The notes under the pieces: generated by a model
What the model was told of the DNA's origin: nothing
Database searches by the model: none
The model's input: the letters and a program-made list of their open reading frames with translations, nothing else
Translations under genes and position numbers: made by a program
Part shown: piece after piece, positions 16,168 through 24,484 of the stretch
Position numbering within the stretch: position 1 is the stretch's first letter
Layout of the letters: the number at the start of each line of letters is the position of its first letter
DNA from: Roseomonas sp. KE0001
Lineage (GTDB): Bacteria; Pseudomonadota; Alphaproteobacteria; Acetobacterales; Acetobacteraceae
DNA length: 64,000 nucleotides
Direction of reading: 5' to 3'
Assembly (NCBI RefSeq): GCF_016107285.1
Contig: NZ_RCVQ01000002.1
Location: 62,001-126,000, forward strand

Positions 16168-19100
16168 TCAGCCGACGGGGAAGGCGTCGTGCCCGTCGAA
16201 GCGCCCGAACTGCAGGTAATGCAGCAGGGGGTCGATGCCGGCCTCGGCGACATCCGCATGGGCCTGCAGGTACTTGGCGGTGGAGAAGGCGGCGCTCGGG
16301 TCGCGGCCCTCCTGCCAGCCGAACTCCATGTAGTGCAGCAGCGGGTCGATGTCGGCCTTCCTCACGTCGTCATACCGCGCGAGATAGTAGCTGACGTCGA
16401 AGAAGGCGTTGGGGTCGCGCCCTTCCTGCCAGCCGGAGGCGGCATAATGCTGGCCGGCGTCCATGCCGGTCCGCGCCACATCCGCATTGGCGGCGTAGTA
16501 GAACCCGGCATCGACCAGCGGATTCGCCGTGCTTGTCGCATGCGGCGTGGCGGCGGCGATGGCGCGGTCCTCGCCCTGTCCGTAGAGCAGGTAATGGAGC
16601 AGGGGGTTCATGCCGACCTCGGCCACATCCCCGTTGAGCGCCAGATACGCCTTGCTGTCGAAGTCGAGGCTGGCGGCGCGGCCCTCGCCGCCGCCGTTTT
16701 GCAGGTAATGCAGGAGCGGATTGATGCCGGCCGCCGCCACATCGGTGTTCTGGTTCAGGTAGTAGGTCGTGTGGAAGAAGGCGTTCGGGTCGCGCTGTTC
16801 CTGCAGGCCGAACTGCATGAAGTGGGTGAAGGCGTCCACCCCGGCCCGCGCCACGTCCTGGTAGGTGCTGAGGTAGAAGGCGCTGTCGAACAGCGGCATG
16901 GCGGCGGCGAAGTCCGCCAGGTCGCGCGGCGCGGTCACGGTGAAGTCCAGCGCCACCGCCTCCGAGACATTGCCGGCGCGGTCGGTGGCCAGGGCCGTGA
17001 CGGTGTGGCTGCCGGCCTCGAGCGCCTGCTGCAGCGTGAAGGACCACTGGCCCTCCGCATCCGCCGCCACGGTGCCGAGCGCCTCGCCCTCCAGGTGCAG
17101 CGTGATGCTGCTGCCGGCCTCGGCGGTGCCGCTCAGCATCGGCGTGGTGTCGCGCGTGGCGCCATTGCCCGGGGAGGGCGCGTCGCTCGACGGGTCGAGC
17201 CGCAGCGTCATCTCCGGCGCGACGGTGTCCACCGTCATCACCGCCGCCCCGGAGCGGGCGGAGACCAGGCCGTGCGGGCCAACCGCCTCGGCGGTGAAGC
17301 GGTGCTCGCCCTCGGCCAGCGCGCTGGCGGTGTAGCTCCAGTGGCCGTCGGTGACGGCGATCCCCTGCGCCAGCAGCGTGCCGTCCAGGTAGAGCGAGAC
17401 GGTGCTGCCGGCTGCCGCCGTGCCGGTCAGGGACAGGTCGGCATGGCTGGTGATGCCGTCGGTCGCGCTGACGCCGCTGTCCTGGCCCTCGGCGAAGCCG
17501 ATCAGCGGCGCGGCGGGCGCCTCCGCCGTGGCGGTCACCGCCTCGGAGGTGGAGAGGGCGACATGGTGCCAGATATCCTCCGCCGGGACGTTCGTGCTCT
17601 CGCCCGCGACGTTCCACTTGGACTGCGTGGAGGAGACGGCGTAGCGGTGCGGCCCGTCGCCGGTGACGCCGGTGACCTCGTAGGTCCAGCTGCCATCGGC
17701 CTTCACCTCGGCATAGCCGATGATGTTGGCGCCCTGCATCTCCGGATCGGGGATGGAGAGGTCGCGGATGGCGACGAAGACCAGATCCTTCCGCGCGGCG
17801 GTATCGACCGCGTCCGGATAGATCTCGCCGGTGCCGCTGAGCAGGACGCGGGTGGCGCCGCCCTCGGTGGCCAGGCGGGCGCCGGTGATGGCGGCGCCGT
17901 AGTCGAAGTCGTGGTGGTCGAGATCGGCGAGGCTGAGCGGGATGGTCCGGCCGTCGGCGTCCTGCAGGCCGGAGCGCAGCACCAGGGTCTGGCCGTCGCC
18001 CAGGTCGATGCGGATCTTGCCGTCGATCACCTCGGCGCGCGCCAGCACGTCGGAAAGCTGGCGGAAGCTGTCGCCGAAGCCCACCAGGCGGATCACGTCG
18101 CCGCCATTCGCCCCGGTGGCGTTCAGGTTGGCGCCGGGCCGGAAGTCGGTGATGACGTCATTGCCGTCGCCCTTGCGGATGACGAAGGTGTCGCCGACCG
18201 GGGCGAGGTGGCCGGCCTGGTAGTCCGAGCCGCCGCCGGTCAGGATGTCGTCGCCCTTGCCGCCGTCGATCACGTTCGACCGGATATTGCCGGTGATCAT
18301 GTTGTCGAGGTCGTTGCCGGTGGCGCGCAGCCAGCCTTCGCCCTCCAGCACGAGATTCTCGACATTCTCCGGCAGCACATAGTCCTGCAGCCAGGTGCGG
18401 ACGGTGTCGATGCCCTCGCCGGCCTTCTCGACGACGGTGTCGCCGGTGCCGATCGAATAGGTGTCGTCGCCCAGGCCGCCGGCCAGCACGGTCTCGGCGT
18501 CGTGGCCGAGGAAATGATCGTTGAGGGTGGTGCCGGTCCACTCGGCCTTGCTGCCATCGACCGTGATGTAGCTGACCGGCTGGCCGCCCGGATGCGCGCC
18601 CTCGACCGGCGCGACGGTCAGCCTGAAGGGCTCCGTGACCTGGTTGCCGAGGGCATCGAGGGCGACGATGCTGAGCGCGTGCTCGCCCGCCGCGAGGCCG
18701 GCCGCGAGCGGCGCGGTCCAGCTGCCGTCCGCGCCCGCCGTGGCGGTGGCGATGGTCTGGCCCTCGGCGTCCAGGATGCGGATGCGCGCGCCTTCCTCGG
18801 AGACGCCCGAGATGCTGGCCTGGCTGCCGGACTGGCGGCTCGCGAGGCCGGAGAGCGGCGGCGGCGTCAGGTCGGCCTCCGGATCGGCCACGATCTCGAG
18901 CGGGAAGCTGCCCTCGGCCTCGTCCATCAGCGCGGCCTGGATGTAGTAGACCCGGCCCTCCTCCGCCCGGAAGGAGACCGCCGGCAGGAAGTCGCCGCTG
19001 ACCTGGTTGTTGGTGACGTTGCGCAGATCGGCATGGGTGATCTCGCCCGCCGGAATCGCGGCCTCGGCCCATTGCACGATCAGCGTCGTGTTCGCGCCGG

Positions 19101-19449
19101 TCTTCAGCGTGACCACGCCATCGGCCGCCGGCGCATAGCGGTACCAGACGGTGCGCGCGCCGAACCAGCCGACCTCGCCCGCCTCGGCATCGGCGCCCGT
19201 GGTGCTGCCGGTGACGGCGACGCCCAGCGTGAGGGCCTGGGCCTGGGCGATGTCGTCATTGACGGGCGTAACCGGCACCGCCGGCGTCTCGGGCCCGGTG
19301 GGCACTTCCGGCTCGGTGGGCGTCTCGGGCTCGGTCGGCGTGACCGGATCGGCCGGCGCCTGCCCGGACTGGTCGGCGGGAGCGTTCCCCGCAGTCTGCT
19401 CGGATGACGCGAGGGTCTCGGGCGCGTTTGTGGCGTCGGTCGCGGGCAT
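16168..19449 (-). CDS. Large RTX/Ig-like secreted protein with six C-terminal ~39-residue repeats
   Basis: A 1,093-residue acidic protein, probably exported by a type I system and surface-associated; there is no N-terminal signal peptide. In order: a PTE-rich linker (~30-65), a beta-rich domain (~70-190), an Ig-like domain (~200-280), an RTX region (~320-410, with GGLGDDTYSIG, ENVENLVLEG and the nonapeptide run NVIDGGKGDDILTGGG), a further beta domain, two Ig-like repeats ending at about 840, then six repeats at ~854-1093. Each repeat follows F-D-x-x-x-Y-L-x-x-x-x-D-V-A-x-A-G-(I/V)-D-P-L-x-H-Y-x-x-x-G-x-x-E-G-R-D-P. Start ATG 19449 has AGAGG 9 nt upstream; an earlier ATG overlaps the promoter. 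The family is common among alphaproteobacterial calcium-binding proteins, but its ligand is unknown. Confidence 0.85.
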   Translation of the reverse strand: MPATDATNAPETLASSEQTAGNAPADQSGQAPADPVTPTEPETPTEPEVPTGPETPAVPVTPVNDDIAQAQALTLGVAVTGSTTGADAEAGEVGWFGARTVWYRYAPAADGVVTLKTGANTTLIVQWAEAAIPAGEITHADLRNVTNNQVSGDFLPAVSFRAEEGRVYYIQAALMDEAEGSFPLEIVADPEADLTPPPLSGLASRQSGSQASISGVSEEGARIRILDAEGQTIATATAGADGSWTAPLAAGLAAGEHALSIVALDALGNQVTEPFRLTVAPVEGAHPGGQPVSYITVDGSKAEWTGTTLNDHFLGHDAETVLAGGLGDDTYSIGTGDTVVEKAGEGIDTVRTWLQDYVLPENVENLVLEGEGWLRATGNDLDNMITGNIRSNVIDGGKGDDILTGGGSDYQAGHLAPVGDTFVIRKGDGNDVITDFRPGANLNATGANGGDVIRLVGFGDSFRQLSDVLARAEVIDGKIRIDLGDGQTLVLRSGLQDADGRTIPLSLADLDHHDFDYGAAITGARLATEGGATRVLLSGTGEIYPDAVDTAARKDLVFVAIRDLSIPDPEMQGANIIGYAEVKADGSWTYEVTGVTGDGPHRYAVSSTQSKWNVAGESTNVPAEDIWHHVALSTSEAVTATAEAPAAPLIGFAEGQDSGVSATDGITSHADLSLTGTAAAGSTVSLYLDGTLLAQGIAVTDGHWSYTASALAEGEHRFTAEAVGPHGLVSARSGAAVMTVDTVAPEMTLRLDPSSDAPSPGNGATRDTTPMLSGTAEAGSSITLHLEGEALGTVAADAEGQWSFTLQQALEAGSHTVTALATDRAGNVSEAVALDFTVTAPRDLADFAAAMPLFDSAFYLSTYQDVARAGVDAFTHFMQFGLQEQRDPNAFFHTTYYLNQNTDVAAAGINPLLHYLQNGGGEGRAASLDFDSKAYLALNGDVAEVGMNPLLHYLLYGQGEDRAIAAATPHATSTANPLVDAGFYYAANADVARTGMDAGQHYAASGWQEGRDPNAFFDVSYYLARYDDVRKADIDPLLHYMEFGWQEGRDPSAAFSTAKYLQAHADVAEAGIDPLLHYLQFGRFDGHDAFPVG

Positions 19450-19486
19450 GGGCCGCTGCCTCTTTATCGGTTGTGAAGACACCTCC

Positions 19487-19515
19487 ATAAAGTCTGAATG
19501 GGACGTTTCAGTCAA
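19487..19515 (-). promoter_or_regulatory. Sigma-70-type promoter of the RTX-like gene
   Basis: On the minus strand, TTGACT (19515-19510) and CTTTAT (19492-19487) are separated by 17 bp. A start of transcription near 19,480 leaves a leader of about 30 nt before the ribosome-binding AGAGG. Confidence 0.55.
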
Positions 19516-19723
19516 CGAGGCATGGGTTATTTTAGAGACAATTCCTACGTAAAGAAAGCGTTACTGGAACACGCGCAAGGCGTGCGACGCGGTGGACCGC
19601 GCGCCCCGCGCGTATCGAATTCCGGAAAGAGTCTGTCGCGCCGCAGCCGGGCGTCCAGGGCGTTTTCCGTTCGCAGCGGCGCACTGCAAACGCTCTGGCC
19701 GCTTGTTTTCGCGAGTATCTTCA

Positions 19724-19752
19724 CCCGATCCGGTGAATCCTACCGGATCGGG
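19724..19752. repeat. Palindromic element, copy 1
   Basis: CCCGATCCGGT, a 7-nt loop, then ACCGGATCGGG: a perfect 11-bp inverted repeat just past the dut stop. The same arms, one base longer, recur after maeB at 41160-41187. It may act as the dut terminator. Confidence 0.85.
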
Positions 19753-19759
19753 ATCTGCC

Positions 19760-20209
19760 CTAGCGCTGGCCCGTGCTGCCGAAGCCGCCGGCGCCCCGTC
19801 CGGTCTCGGGCAGGGTTTCGACCTCGCGCCAATGCCCGCGCATGACGGGGGCCAGCACGCCCTGGGCGATGCGCATGCCGCGTTCCACCGTGAAGGGCGC
19901 CGTGCCGGTGTTGAACAGGATGACCTGGACCTCGCCCCGGTAGTCCTCGTCGATCGTCCCCGGGCTGTTCGGCAGCACGATGCCATGCTTCAGCGCCAGA
20001 CCCGAGCGCGGCCGGACCTGCAGCTCGTGGCCTTCCGGCAAGGCCATGCAAAGGCCGGTCGGCACCAGGGCGCGGCCGCCGGGGGGGATTTCCAGCGGCG
20101 CCGTCACCGCCGCCAGCAGGTCGAAGCCGGCGGCGCCGGCGGTGGCATAGGCCGGCAGCGGCAGCCCCTCGGCATGCGGCAGGCGCCGCACCGCGATCTC
20201 CCGGCTCAT
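19760..20209 (-). CDS. dut: dUTP diphosphatase
   Basis: A 149-residue trimeric-type dUTPase that hydrolyses dUTP to dUMP, keeping uracil out of DNA and feeding thymidylate synthesis. The five motifs are in order: [48 protein letters not shown], and the Gly-rich [11 protein letters not shown] at the C-terminus. The ATG at 20209 overlaps the coaBC stop by 4 nt (ATGA). The coaBC-dut pairing is conserved in many bacteria. Confidence 0.96.
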   Translation of the reverse strand: MSREIAVRRLPHAEGLPLPAYATAGAAGFDLLAAVTAPLEIPPGGRALVPTGLCMALPEGHELQVRPRSGLALKHGIVLPNSPGTIDEDYRGEVQVILFNTGTAPFTVERGMRIAQGVLAPVMRGHWREVETLPETGRGAGGFGSTGQR

Positions 20210-21459
20210 GGCGCCGTCACCGCGCGGGCGATGCGCGCCGCCAGGCGCCGGGCCACCTCGGCCTTGGGCAGGCGGGGCCAGTCCTCCACCCCCTCCGCGC
20301 TGACCAGATGCACCGTGTTCTCGGCCCCGCCCATCACATCCCCCGAGACGTCGTTCGCCACGATCCAGTCGCAGCCCTTGCGCTGCCGCTTCGCCATCGC
20401 GTTCTCCACCACCGTCTCCGTCTCCGCCGCGAAGCCCACCACCAGCGCCGGCCGCCGCGCGTGGCGCGACAAGGTGGCCAGGATGTCCGGGTTCAGCGCC
20501 AGCTCGAGCGGCGGCGGCGGCTCGCCCGGCACCTTCTTCAGCTTCCGCCCCGCCTCCCGCGCGGTGCGCCAATCGGCCACGGCGGCGGCGCAGACCGCGA
20601 TCTCGGCCGGCAGGGCGGCCTCGCAGGCGGCGAGCATCTCGCGCGCGCTCTGGACGCGTACCACCGCCACCCCCGCCGGGTCGGCGATCGTCACCGGGCC
20701 GGAGACCAGCGTCACCCGCGCGCCCAGCGCCGCCAGGGCGCCGGCGATGGCGTGGCCCTGCTGCCCGCTGCTGCGGTTGGCGATGTAGCGCACGGGGTCG
20801 ATCGGCTCGTGCGTCGGGCCGCTGGTCACCAGGGCGTGCCGTCCGGCCAGGGGGAGGGCCGGGGGAAGGGTCAGGGGGAGGGCCAGGGGAGGGGCCAGAA
20901 GAAGCCCCTCGCCGGCGGCCGTCAGCGCGGCCTCGATCGCCGCCAGGATCTCCGCCGGCTCGGAGAGGCGGCCGGGGCCGCTTTCCGCCTCCGCCATGGC
21001 GCCCACGGCGGGGCCGACCACCCGGACGCCGCGCGCCGCCAGCGCCGCCATGTTGGCCACCGTCGCCGGATGCCCCCACATCGCCCAGTTCATCGCCGGC
21101 GCCACCAGCACCGGGCGGTCGGTGGCGAGCAGCAGGGTGGTGGCGAGGTCGTCGGCCAGGCCATGCGCCATCTTCGCCAGCAGGTCGGCCGAGGCCGGCA
21201 CCACCGCCACCAGGTCCGGCAGGCGGGCGAGGCGGATATGGCCGATCTCGGCCTCCGCCTGCAGCGACCAGAGATCCTGGTGCACCGCCTCGCCGGCGAT
21301 GGCCTGCAGGGCGTGCGGCGTGACGAAGCGGGCGCCGCCCGCGGTCAGCACGGGTGTCACCCGCGCCCCCGCCTTGCGCAGCAGCCGGATCAGCTCCAGC
21401 GCCTTGTAGGCCGAGACGCTGCCGGAGACGACGAGGAGGATACGCTTGTCGGCGAGCAT
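20206..21459 (-). CDS. coaBC: Phosphopantothenoylcysteine decarboxylase / phosphopantothenate--cysteine ligase
   Basis: A 417-residue bifunctional enzyme of coenzyme A synthesis. The N-terminal flavodoxin-like CoaC part starts [19 protein letters not shown], has the active-site His in [10 protein letters not shown], and the PAMNWAMW substrate-binding segment. The C-terminal CoaB part has [38 protein letters not shown] and the KLKK motif. The linker at about residues 188-204 is a Pro/Leu-rich run made by four 12-bp tandem repeats, close in sequence to the array in the rluA-type gene. Dut follows with a 4-nt overlap. Confidence 0.96.
   Translation of the reverse strand: MLADKRILLVVSGSVSAYKALELIRLLRKAGARVTPVLTAGGARFVTPHALQAIAGEAVHQDLWSLQAEAEIGHIRLARLPDLVAVVPASADLLAKMAHGLADDLATTLLLATDRPVLVAPAMNWAMWGHPATVANMAALAARGVRVVGPAVGAMAEAESGPGRLSEPAEILAAIEAALTAAGEGLLLAPPLALPLTLPPALPLAGRHALVTSGPTHEPIDPVRYIANRSSGQQGHAIAGALAALGARVTLVSGPVTIADPAGVAVVRVQSAREMLAACEAALPAEIAVCAAAVADWRTAREAGRKLKKVPGEPPPPLELALNPDILATLSRHARRPALVVGFAAETETVVENAMAKRQRKGCDWIVANDVSGDVMGGAENTVHLVSAEGVEDWPRLPKAEVARRLAARIARAVTAP
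20846..20893. repeat. 12-bp tandem repeat (4 units) in the coaBC linker
   Basis: Four units of the type GCCAGGGGGAGG encode a Leu/Pro-rich stretch between the CoaC and CoaB domains. The repeats keep frame and resemble the array at 4707-4754. Confidence 0.82.
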
Positions 21460-21490
21460 GGGTGACAGGCTAGACCGGCCGGGGCCCAGC

Positions 21491-21526
21491 CGGAAGCGGG
21501 GTCGGAAGCGGGGTCGGAAGCGGGGT
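21491..21526. repeat. 12-bp tandem repeat (3 units) upstream of coaBC
   Basis: CGGAAGCGGGGT occurs three times exactly, head to tail, 31 nt upstream of the coaBC start. Confidence 0.93.
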
Positions 21527-21667
21527 GTGCGCTGTCACCGAAGCGTCATCATCCGCATCGATACCCGCCATCAGGCCAGACAATTGGCCAAACCGGTCCG
21601 CGGCCGCCATCTCTCTCTCCGGAAAGACGGCCATTCCAGCCGCCAGTCGACAACAAGGACAAGAACA

Positions 21668-21982
21668 ATGCTTCGCAAGATCCTGCTCTCCAGCATGCTC
21701 ATCGCCGGGATGGCCGGTACTGCCATGGCGGCGCCGCTGACCGTGACGTCCGAGGGCGAGAACTTCCACGTCGAGTATTCGAACGACGGCGGCAACATCC
21801 TGGGCGGCGGCCCGGTGCAGGTGATCGGCCGGGGCCAGACCGCGCGCTACCTGCACGCCCCCGACGCGCCGGCCCAGCGCGGCTGGTACGCCGAGTTCCA
21901 GGGCCAGGGCGAGAGCGGCGCCATCGTCTATGTGCCCGCCCCCGGCACCGACATGGCCACCAACCCGCATCCCCAGGGCTGA
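21668..21982 (+). CDS. Small secreted protein of unknown function
   Basis: A 104-residue precursor. The ATG at 21668 begins a clear signal peptide (LRKILLSSMLIAGMAGTAMA, cleavage before APLTV). The mature part is ~80 residues and rich in Gly and polar residues: TSEGENFHVEYSNDGGNILGGG, then GQTARYLHAPDAPAQRGWYAEFQGQG. No family motif or cysteine is present. An AAGGAC-like site lies upstream. The stop codon lies inside a 15-bp tandem repeat. I do not recognise the function. Confidence 0.72.
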   Translation: MLRKILLSSMLIAGMAGTAMAAPLTVTSEGENFHVEYSNDGGNILGGGPVQVIGRGQTARYLHAPDAPAQRGWYAEFQGQGESGAIVYVPAPGTDMATNPHPQG

Positions 21983-22020
21983 TACGGGCTGGGCTGATAC
22001 GGGCTGGGCTGATACCGGCT
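21976..22020. repeat. 15-bp tandem repeat (3 units) over the stop of the small secreted gene
   Basis: GGGCTGATACGGGCT is repeated three times, the third copy with one change. The first copy contains the TGA stop, so extra copies lie outside the coding frame. Confidence 0.93.
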
Positions 22021-22038
22021 GGGGCGGGGCGGCGCGCC

Positions 22039-23646
22039 TCAGCCGCGCCGCACGTTCCAGAACAGGGACGGCCCGCCCTTGAGGACGCCGGTGATGCCGC
22101 GGCGGTAGGCCTGCTGCGGGCGCTGAAGTCCCAGGGGGATGAAGGGCGCCTCCTCCCACACCGCCTGTTGCAGCGCCTCGGCGATCCGCTTCTCGGCCGC
22201 CGGGTCCGTGGCCTCGAACCACGCGTCGCGCAGCGCCTCGCGCCGCGGGCTGGTGGGCCAGCCGGACCAGGCGCCGGCGCCGTTGCCCCGCAGCGGCTGG
22301 TGGCTGCCGGGGACCGAGGTGTCGAGCCCTTCCCAGGTGGTGCAGAAGGCGCTGAAGCCGCCCTGCTCGACGGGGCCGCGATTGGTGCGGCGCTGGATCT
22401 GCGTGCCCCAGTCCATCGCCACCAGATCGACGTTGAAGCCGACGCGCCGCATGACGTCCGCGGCGACCTCCGTCATGGCCTGGAGGTTGGGGAGGTCGGT
22501 GGCCGAGAGCAGGACCACCCGCTCGTTGCGGTAGCCGGAGGCGCGGAGCAGTTGCCGCGCCTTCTCCACATCCCGTGGGCCGGACAGGATCTCCAGCCCG
22601 GCGTCATTGGCCAGCGGCGTGCCGGGGGTGAAGGCGCCGGCGGGGATCTGGTACAGCGCCGGATCGGTGCCCATGGCCGCCTGCATGAAGGCTTCCTGGT
22701 CCACCGCCGGGAACAGGGCGCGCCGGACCGCCGGATTGTCGAAGGGCGGATTCAGGTGGTTGAAGCGCAGCACCCCGAAGGCGCCGAAGGTGTTGATCGT
22801 CTCGACCACGATCTGCCGGTTGCCGCGGAGAACCGGCAGCAGGTCGGGCAGCGGCGCCTCCCACCAGTCGGCCTCGTTGTTCTGGAGCGCGGCGGCGGCG
22901 GTGGCCGCGTCCGGCATCACGCGCCATTCGACACGGTCGAAATGCACCGGCTTGCCGCCGGCCAGCAGGTCCGGCGCCTCCTCGCGCGGCTGGTAGGCGG
23001 CGTTGCGCGCGAAGGCGGCGAGGCTCCCCGCCACCCACTCGTCGCGCAGGAAGCGGTAGGGGCCGCTGCCGACGATCTCGGTGATCTGGGTGAAGGGGTC
23101 CGTCCGCGCGACGCGCTCGGGCATGATGGCGCAGATATTCGCGCCCGCCTTGCCGAGCGCCCAGGTGAGCCCGCTCCAGGGCCGCTTGAGGGCGATGGTG
23201 AGGCGCTCGTCCGAGACCGCCACCATCTCGTTCAACAGGAGGTCGAGGCGCTGGCCCAGAACGTCCCGCTTCGACCAGCGGCGGATCGAGGCGATGCAGT
23301 CGCGGGCCCGGACCGGCTCGCCGTCATGGAAGCGCAGGCCGGGGCGCAGGGTGACGGTGTGGGTCAGCCCATCCGCCGACACCGCGTGCGCCGCCGCCAT
23401 CTGCGGCCGGACCTGGAAGTCGGCGCCGATGCCGAAGAGCGTGTCATAGACCATCAGCCCGGCATTGCGGGACAGGACCGAGGTGCCCCAGATCGGGTCC
23501 ATGCTGGCGAGGTTGCCCTGCGGCACGAAGCGCAGGGTGCGCGCCGCGCCGCCCTGCGCCAGGGCCGGCGCGGCCATCCGGCCCGCCGCCAGGGCCGCGG
23601 CGGTGCCGGCCGCGGCCGTTCTCAGGAGCGTCCGGCGAGAGGCCAT
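22039..23646 (-). CDS. ABC transporter substrate-binding protein, family 5 (peptide/nickel type)
   Basis: A 535-residue periplasmic receptor. It has a Tat-like signal (ASRRTLLRTAAAGTAAALAAG), then the family 5 core: LRFVPQGNLASMDPIWG, YDTLFG, GLRFHDGEPVRARDCIASIRRW, GSGPYRFLRDEWVAGS and FNHLNPPFDNPAVRRALFPAVD. ATG 23646 was chosen because it opens the Arg-Arg signal and GAAGGGAA lies upstream. No permease or ATPase genes of the DppBCDF type are beside it. A paralogue lies at 37042-38646, sharing the RFVPQ-NL, RARDC and GTxIQRR segments. Confidence 0.92.
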   Translation of the reverse strand: MASRRTLLRTAAAGTAAALAAGRMAAPALAQGGAARTLRFVPQGNLASMDPIWGTSVLSRNAGLMVYDTLFGIGADFQVRPQMAAAHAVSADGLTHTVTLRPGLRFHDGEPVRARDCIASIRRWSKRDVLGQRLDLLLNEMVAVSDERLTIALKRPWSGLTWALGKAGANICAIMPERVARTDPFTQITEIVGSGPYRFLRDEWVAGSLAAFARNAAYQPREEAPDLLAGGKPVHFDRVEWRVMPDAATAAAALQNNEADWWEAPLPDLLPVLRGNRQIVVETINTFGAFGVLRFNHLNPPFDNPAVRRALFPAVDQEAFMQAAMGTDPALYQIPAGAFTPGTPLANDAGLEILSGPRDVEKARQLLRASGYRNERVVLLSATDLPNLQAMTEVAADVMRRVGFNVDLVAMDWGTQIQRRTNRGPVEQGGFSAFCTTWEGLDTSVPGSHQPLRGNGAGAWSGWPTSPRREALRDAWFEATDPAAEKRIAEALQQAVWEEAPFIPLGLQRPQQAYRRGITGVLKGGPSLFWNVRRG

Positions 23647-23660
23647 GCCCGGTTCCCTTC

Positions 23661-24398
23661 TCAGAGTTTCCAGCCGGTGTGGATCGCCACCACCCCACCC
23701 GAGAGGTTCTGCCACTTCACCCGCTCGAAGCCGGCCCGCTCCATCATGCCGGCCAGCGTCGGCTGGTCGGGGAACATGCGGATGCTCTCGGCCAGGTACT
23801 GGTAGCTCCCGGAATCCTTGGCGATGCGCGCGCCGATCGCCGGCAGCGCCTTGAAGGACCAGGCATCGTAGAGCGGCCGCAGCGCGTCGATCTCGAGGCG
23901 CGAGAATTCCAGCACATGCATCCGCCCGCCGGGGCGCAGCACGCGGAAGCCCTCGCGCAGCACCGCGTCCTTGTCGGTGCAGTTGCGCAGGCCGAAGGCC
24001 ATCGAGACCTTCTCCACGCTGCGGTCGGGGAAGGGCAGGCGCTCGGCGTCGCAGCAGACATAGGCGAGGCCCTCGGCCAGCCCCTTCTGCAGGGCCCGGC
24101 CCTGGCCGACGCCCAGCATGGCGGCGTTGATATCGGCCAGGATGACCCGGCCGGCGCCGCGCCGCTTCGCCAGGAAGGCGACGTCGCCGGTGCCGGCGGC
24201 GAGGTCGAGCAGCGTCTCGCGCGGGCCGGCGCCGATGGCGGCGACGAAGGCCTGCTTCCAGGCCCGGTGCAGGCCGAGCGACATCAGGTCGTTCATGACG
24301 TCGTACTTGGGCGCGACGCTGTCGAAGACCTCCCGCACCATCGACGCCTTGGCGTCGCGGGGCACTTCGCGGAAGCCGAAATCCGTGGTCTGGGTCAT
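23661..24398 (-). CDS. ubiE: Ubiquinone biosynthesis C-methyltransferase UbiE
   Basis: A 245-residue SAM-dependent methyltransferase that C-methylates the demethoxy-benzoquinol (or demethylmenaquinol) ring. It shows VFDSVAPKYDVMNDLMSLGLHRAWK, the SAM loop LLDLAAGTGDVAFLA, the MAFGLRNCTDKDAVLREGFRVLRPGG block and YLAESIRMFPDQPTLAGMMERAGF, all highly typical of UbiE. Its stop lies 14 nt before the solute-binding gene's start, so the two may be co-transcribed. Confidence 0.95.
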   Translation of the reverse strand: MTQTTDFGFREVPRDAKASMVREVFDSVAPKYDVMNDLMSLGLHRAWKQAFVAAIGAGPRETLLDLAAGTGDVAFLAKRRGAGRVILADINAAMLGVGQGRALQKGLAEGLAYVCCDAERLPFPDRSVEKVSMAFGLRNCTDKDAVLREGFRVLRPGGRMHVLEFSRLEIDALRPLYDAWSFKALPAIGARIAKDSGSYQYLAESIRMFPDQPTLAGMMERAGFERVKWQNLSGGVVAIHTGWKL

Positions 24399-24429
24399 GC
24401 GCGCAGGATAGCGGCTTGCGGCCCTCCGG

Positions 24430-24462
24430 GAAGAGGCCTTGAAGAGGCCTTGAAGAGCCCCT
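24430..24462. repeat. 11-bp tandem repeat (3 units) between ubiE and murJ
   Basis: GAAGAGGCCTT occurs twice exactly and a third time with changes at its end, between the murJ stop and the ubiE start. The length is not a multiple of three, and the region is noncoding. Confidence 0.88.
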
Positions 24463-24484
24463 GGGAAGAGGCGCCGCCCGGCTC

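Larger units (their letters stand above)
19450..19759. other. 310-bp intergenic region between the RTX-like gene and dut
   Basis: This noncoding stretch is less G+C-rich than its surroundings at 19,490-19,565. It holds the promoter of the RTX-like gene and, next to dut, a long palindrome. No small gene is evident. Confidence 0.6.

Noticed and set aside
15934-19407. A long plus-strand frame opposite the RTX-like gene
   Set aside because: It has no recognisable domain and mirrors the Gly/Asp repeats of the real gene.
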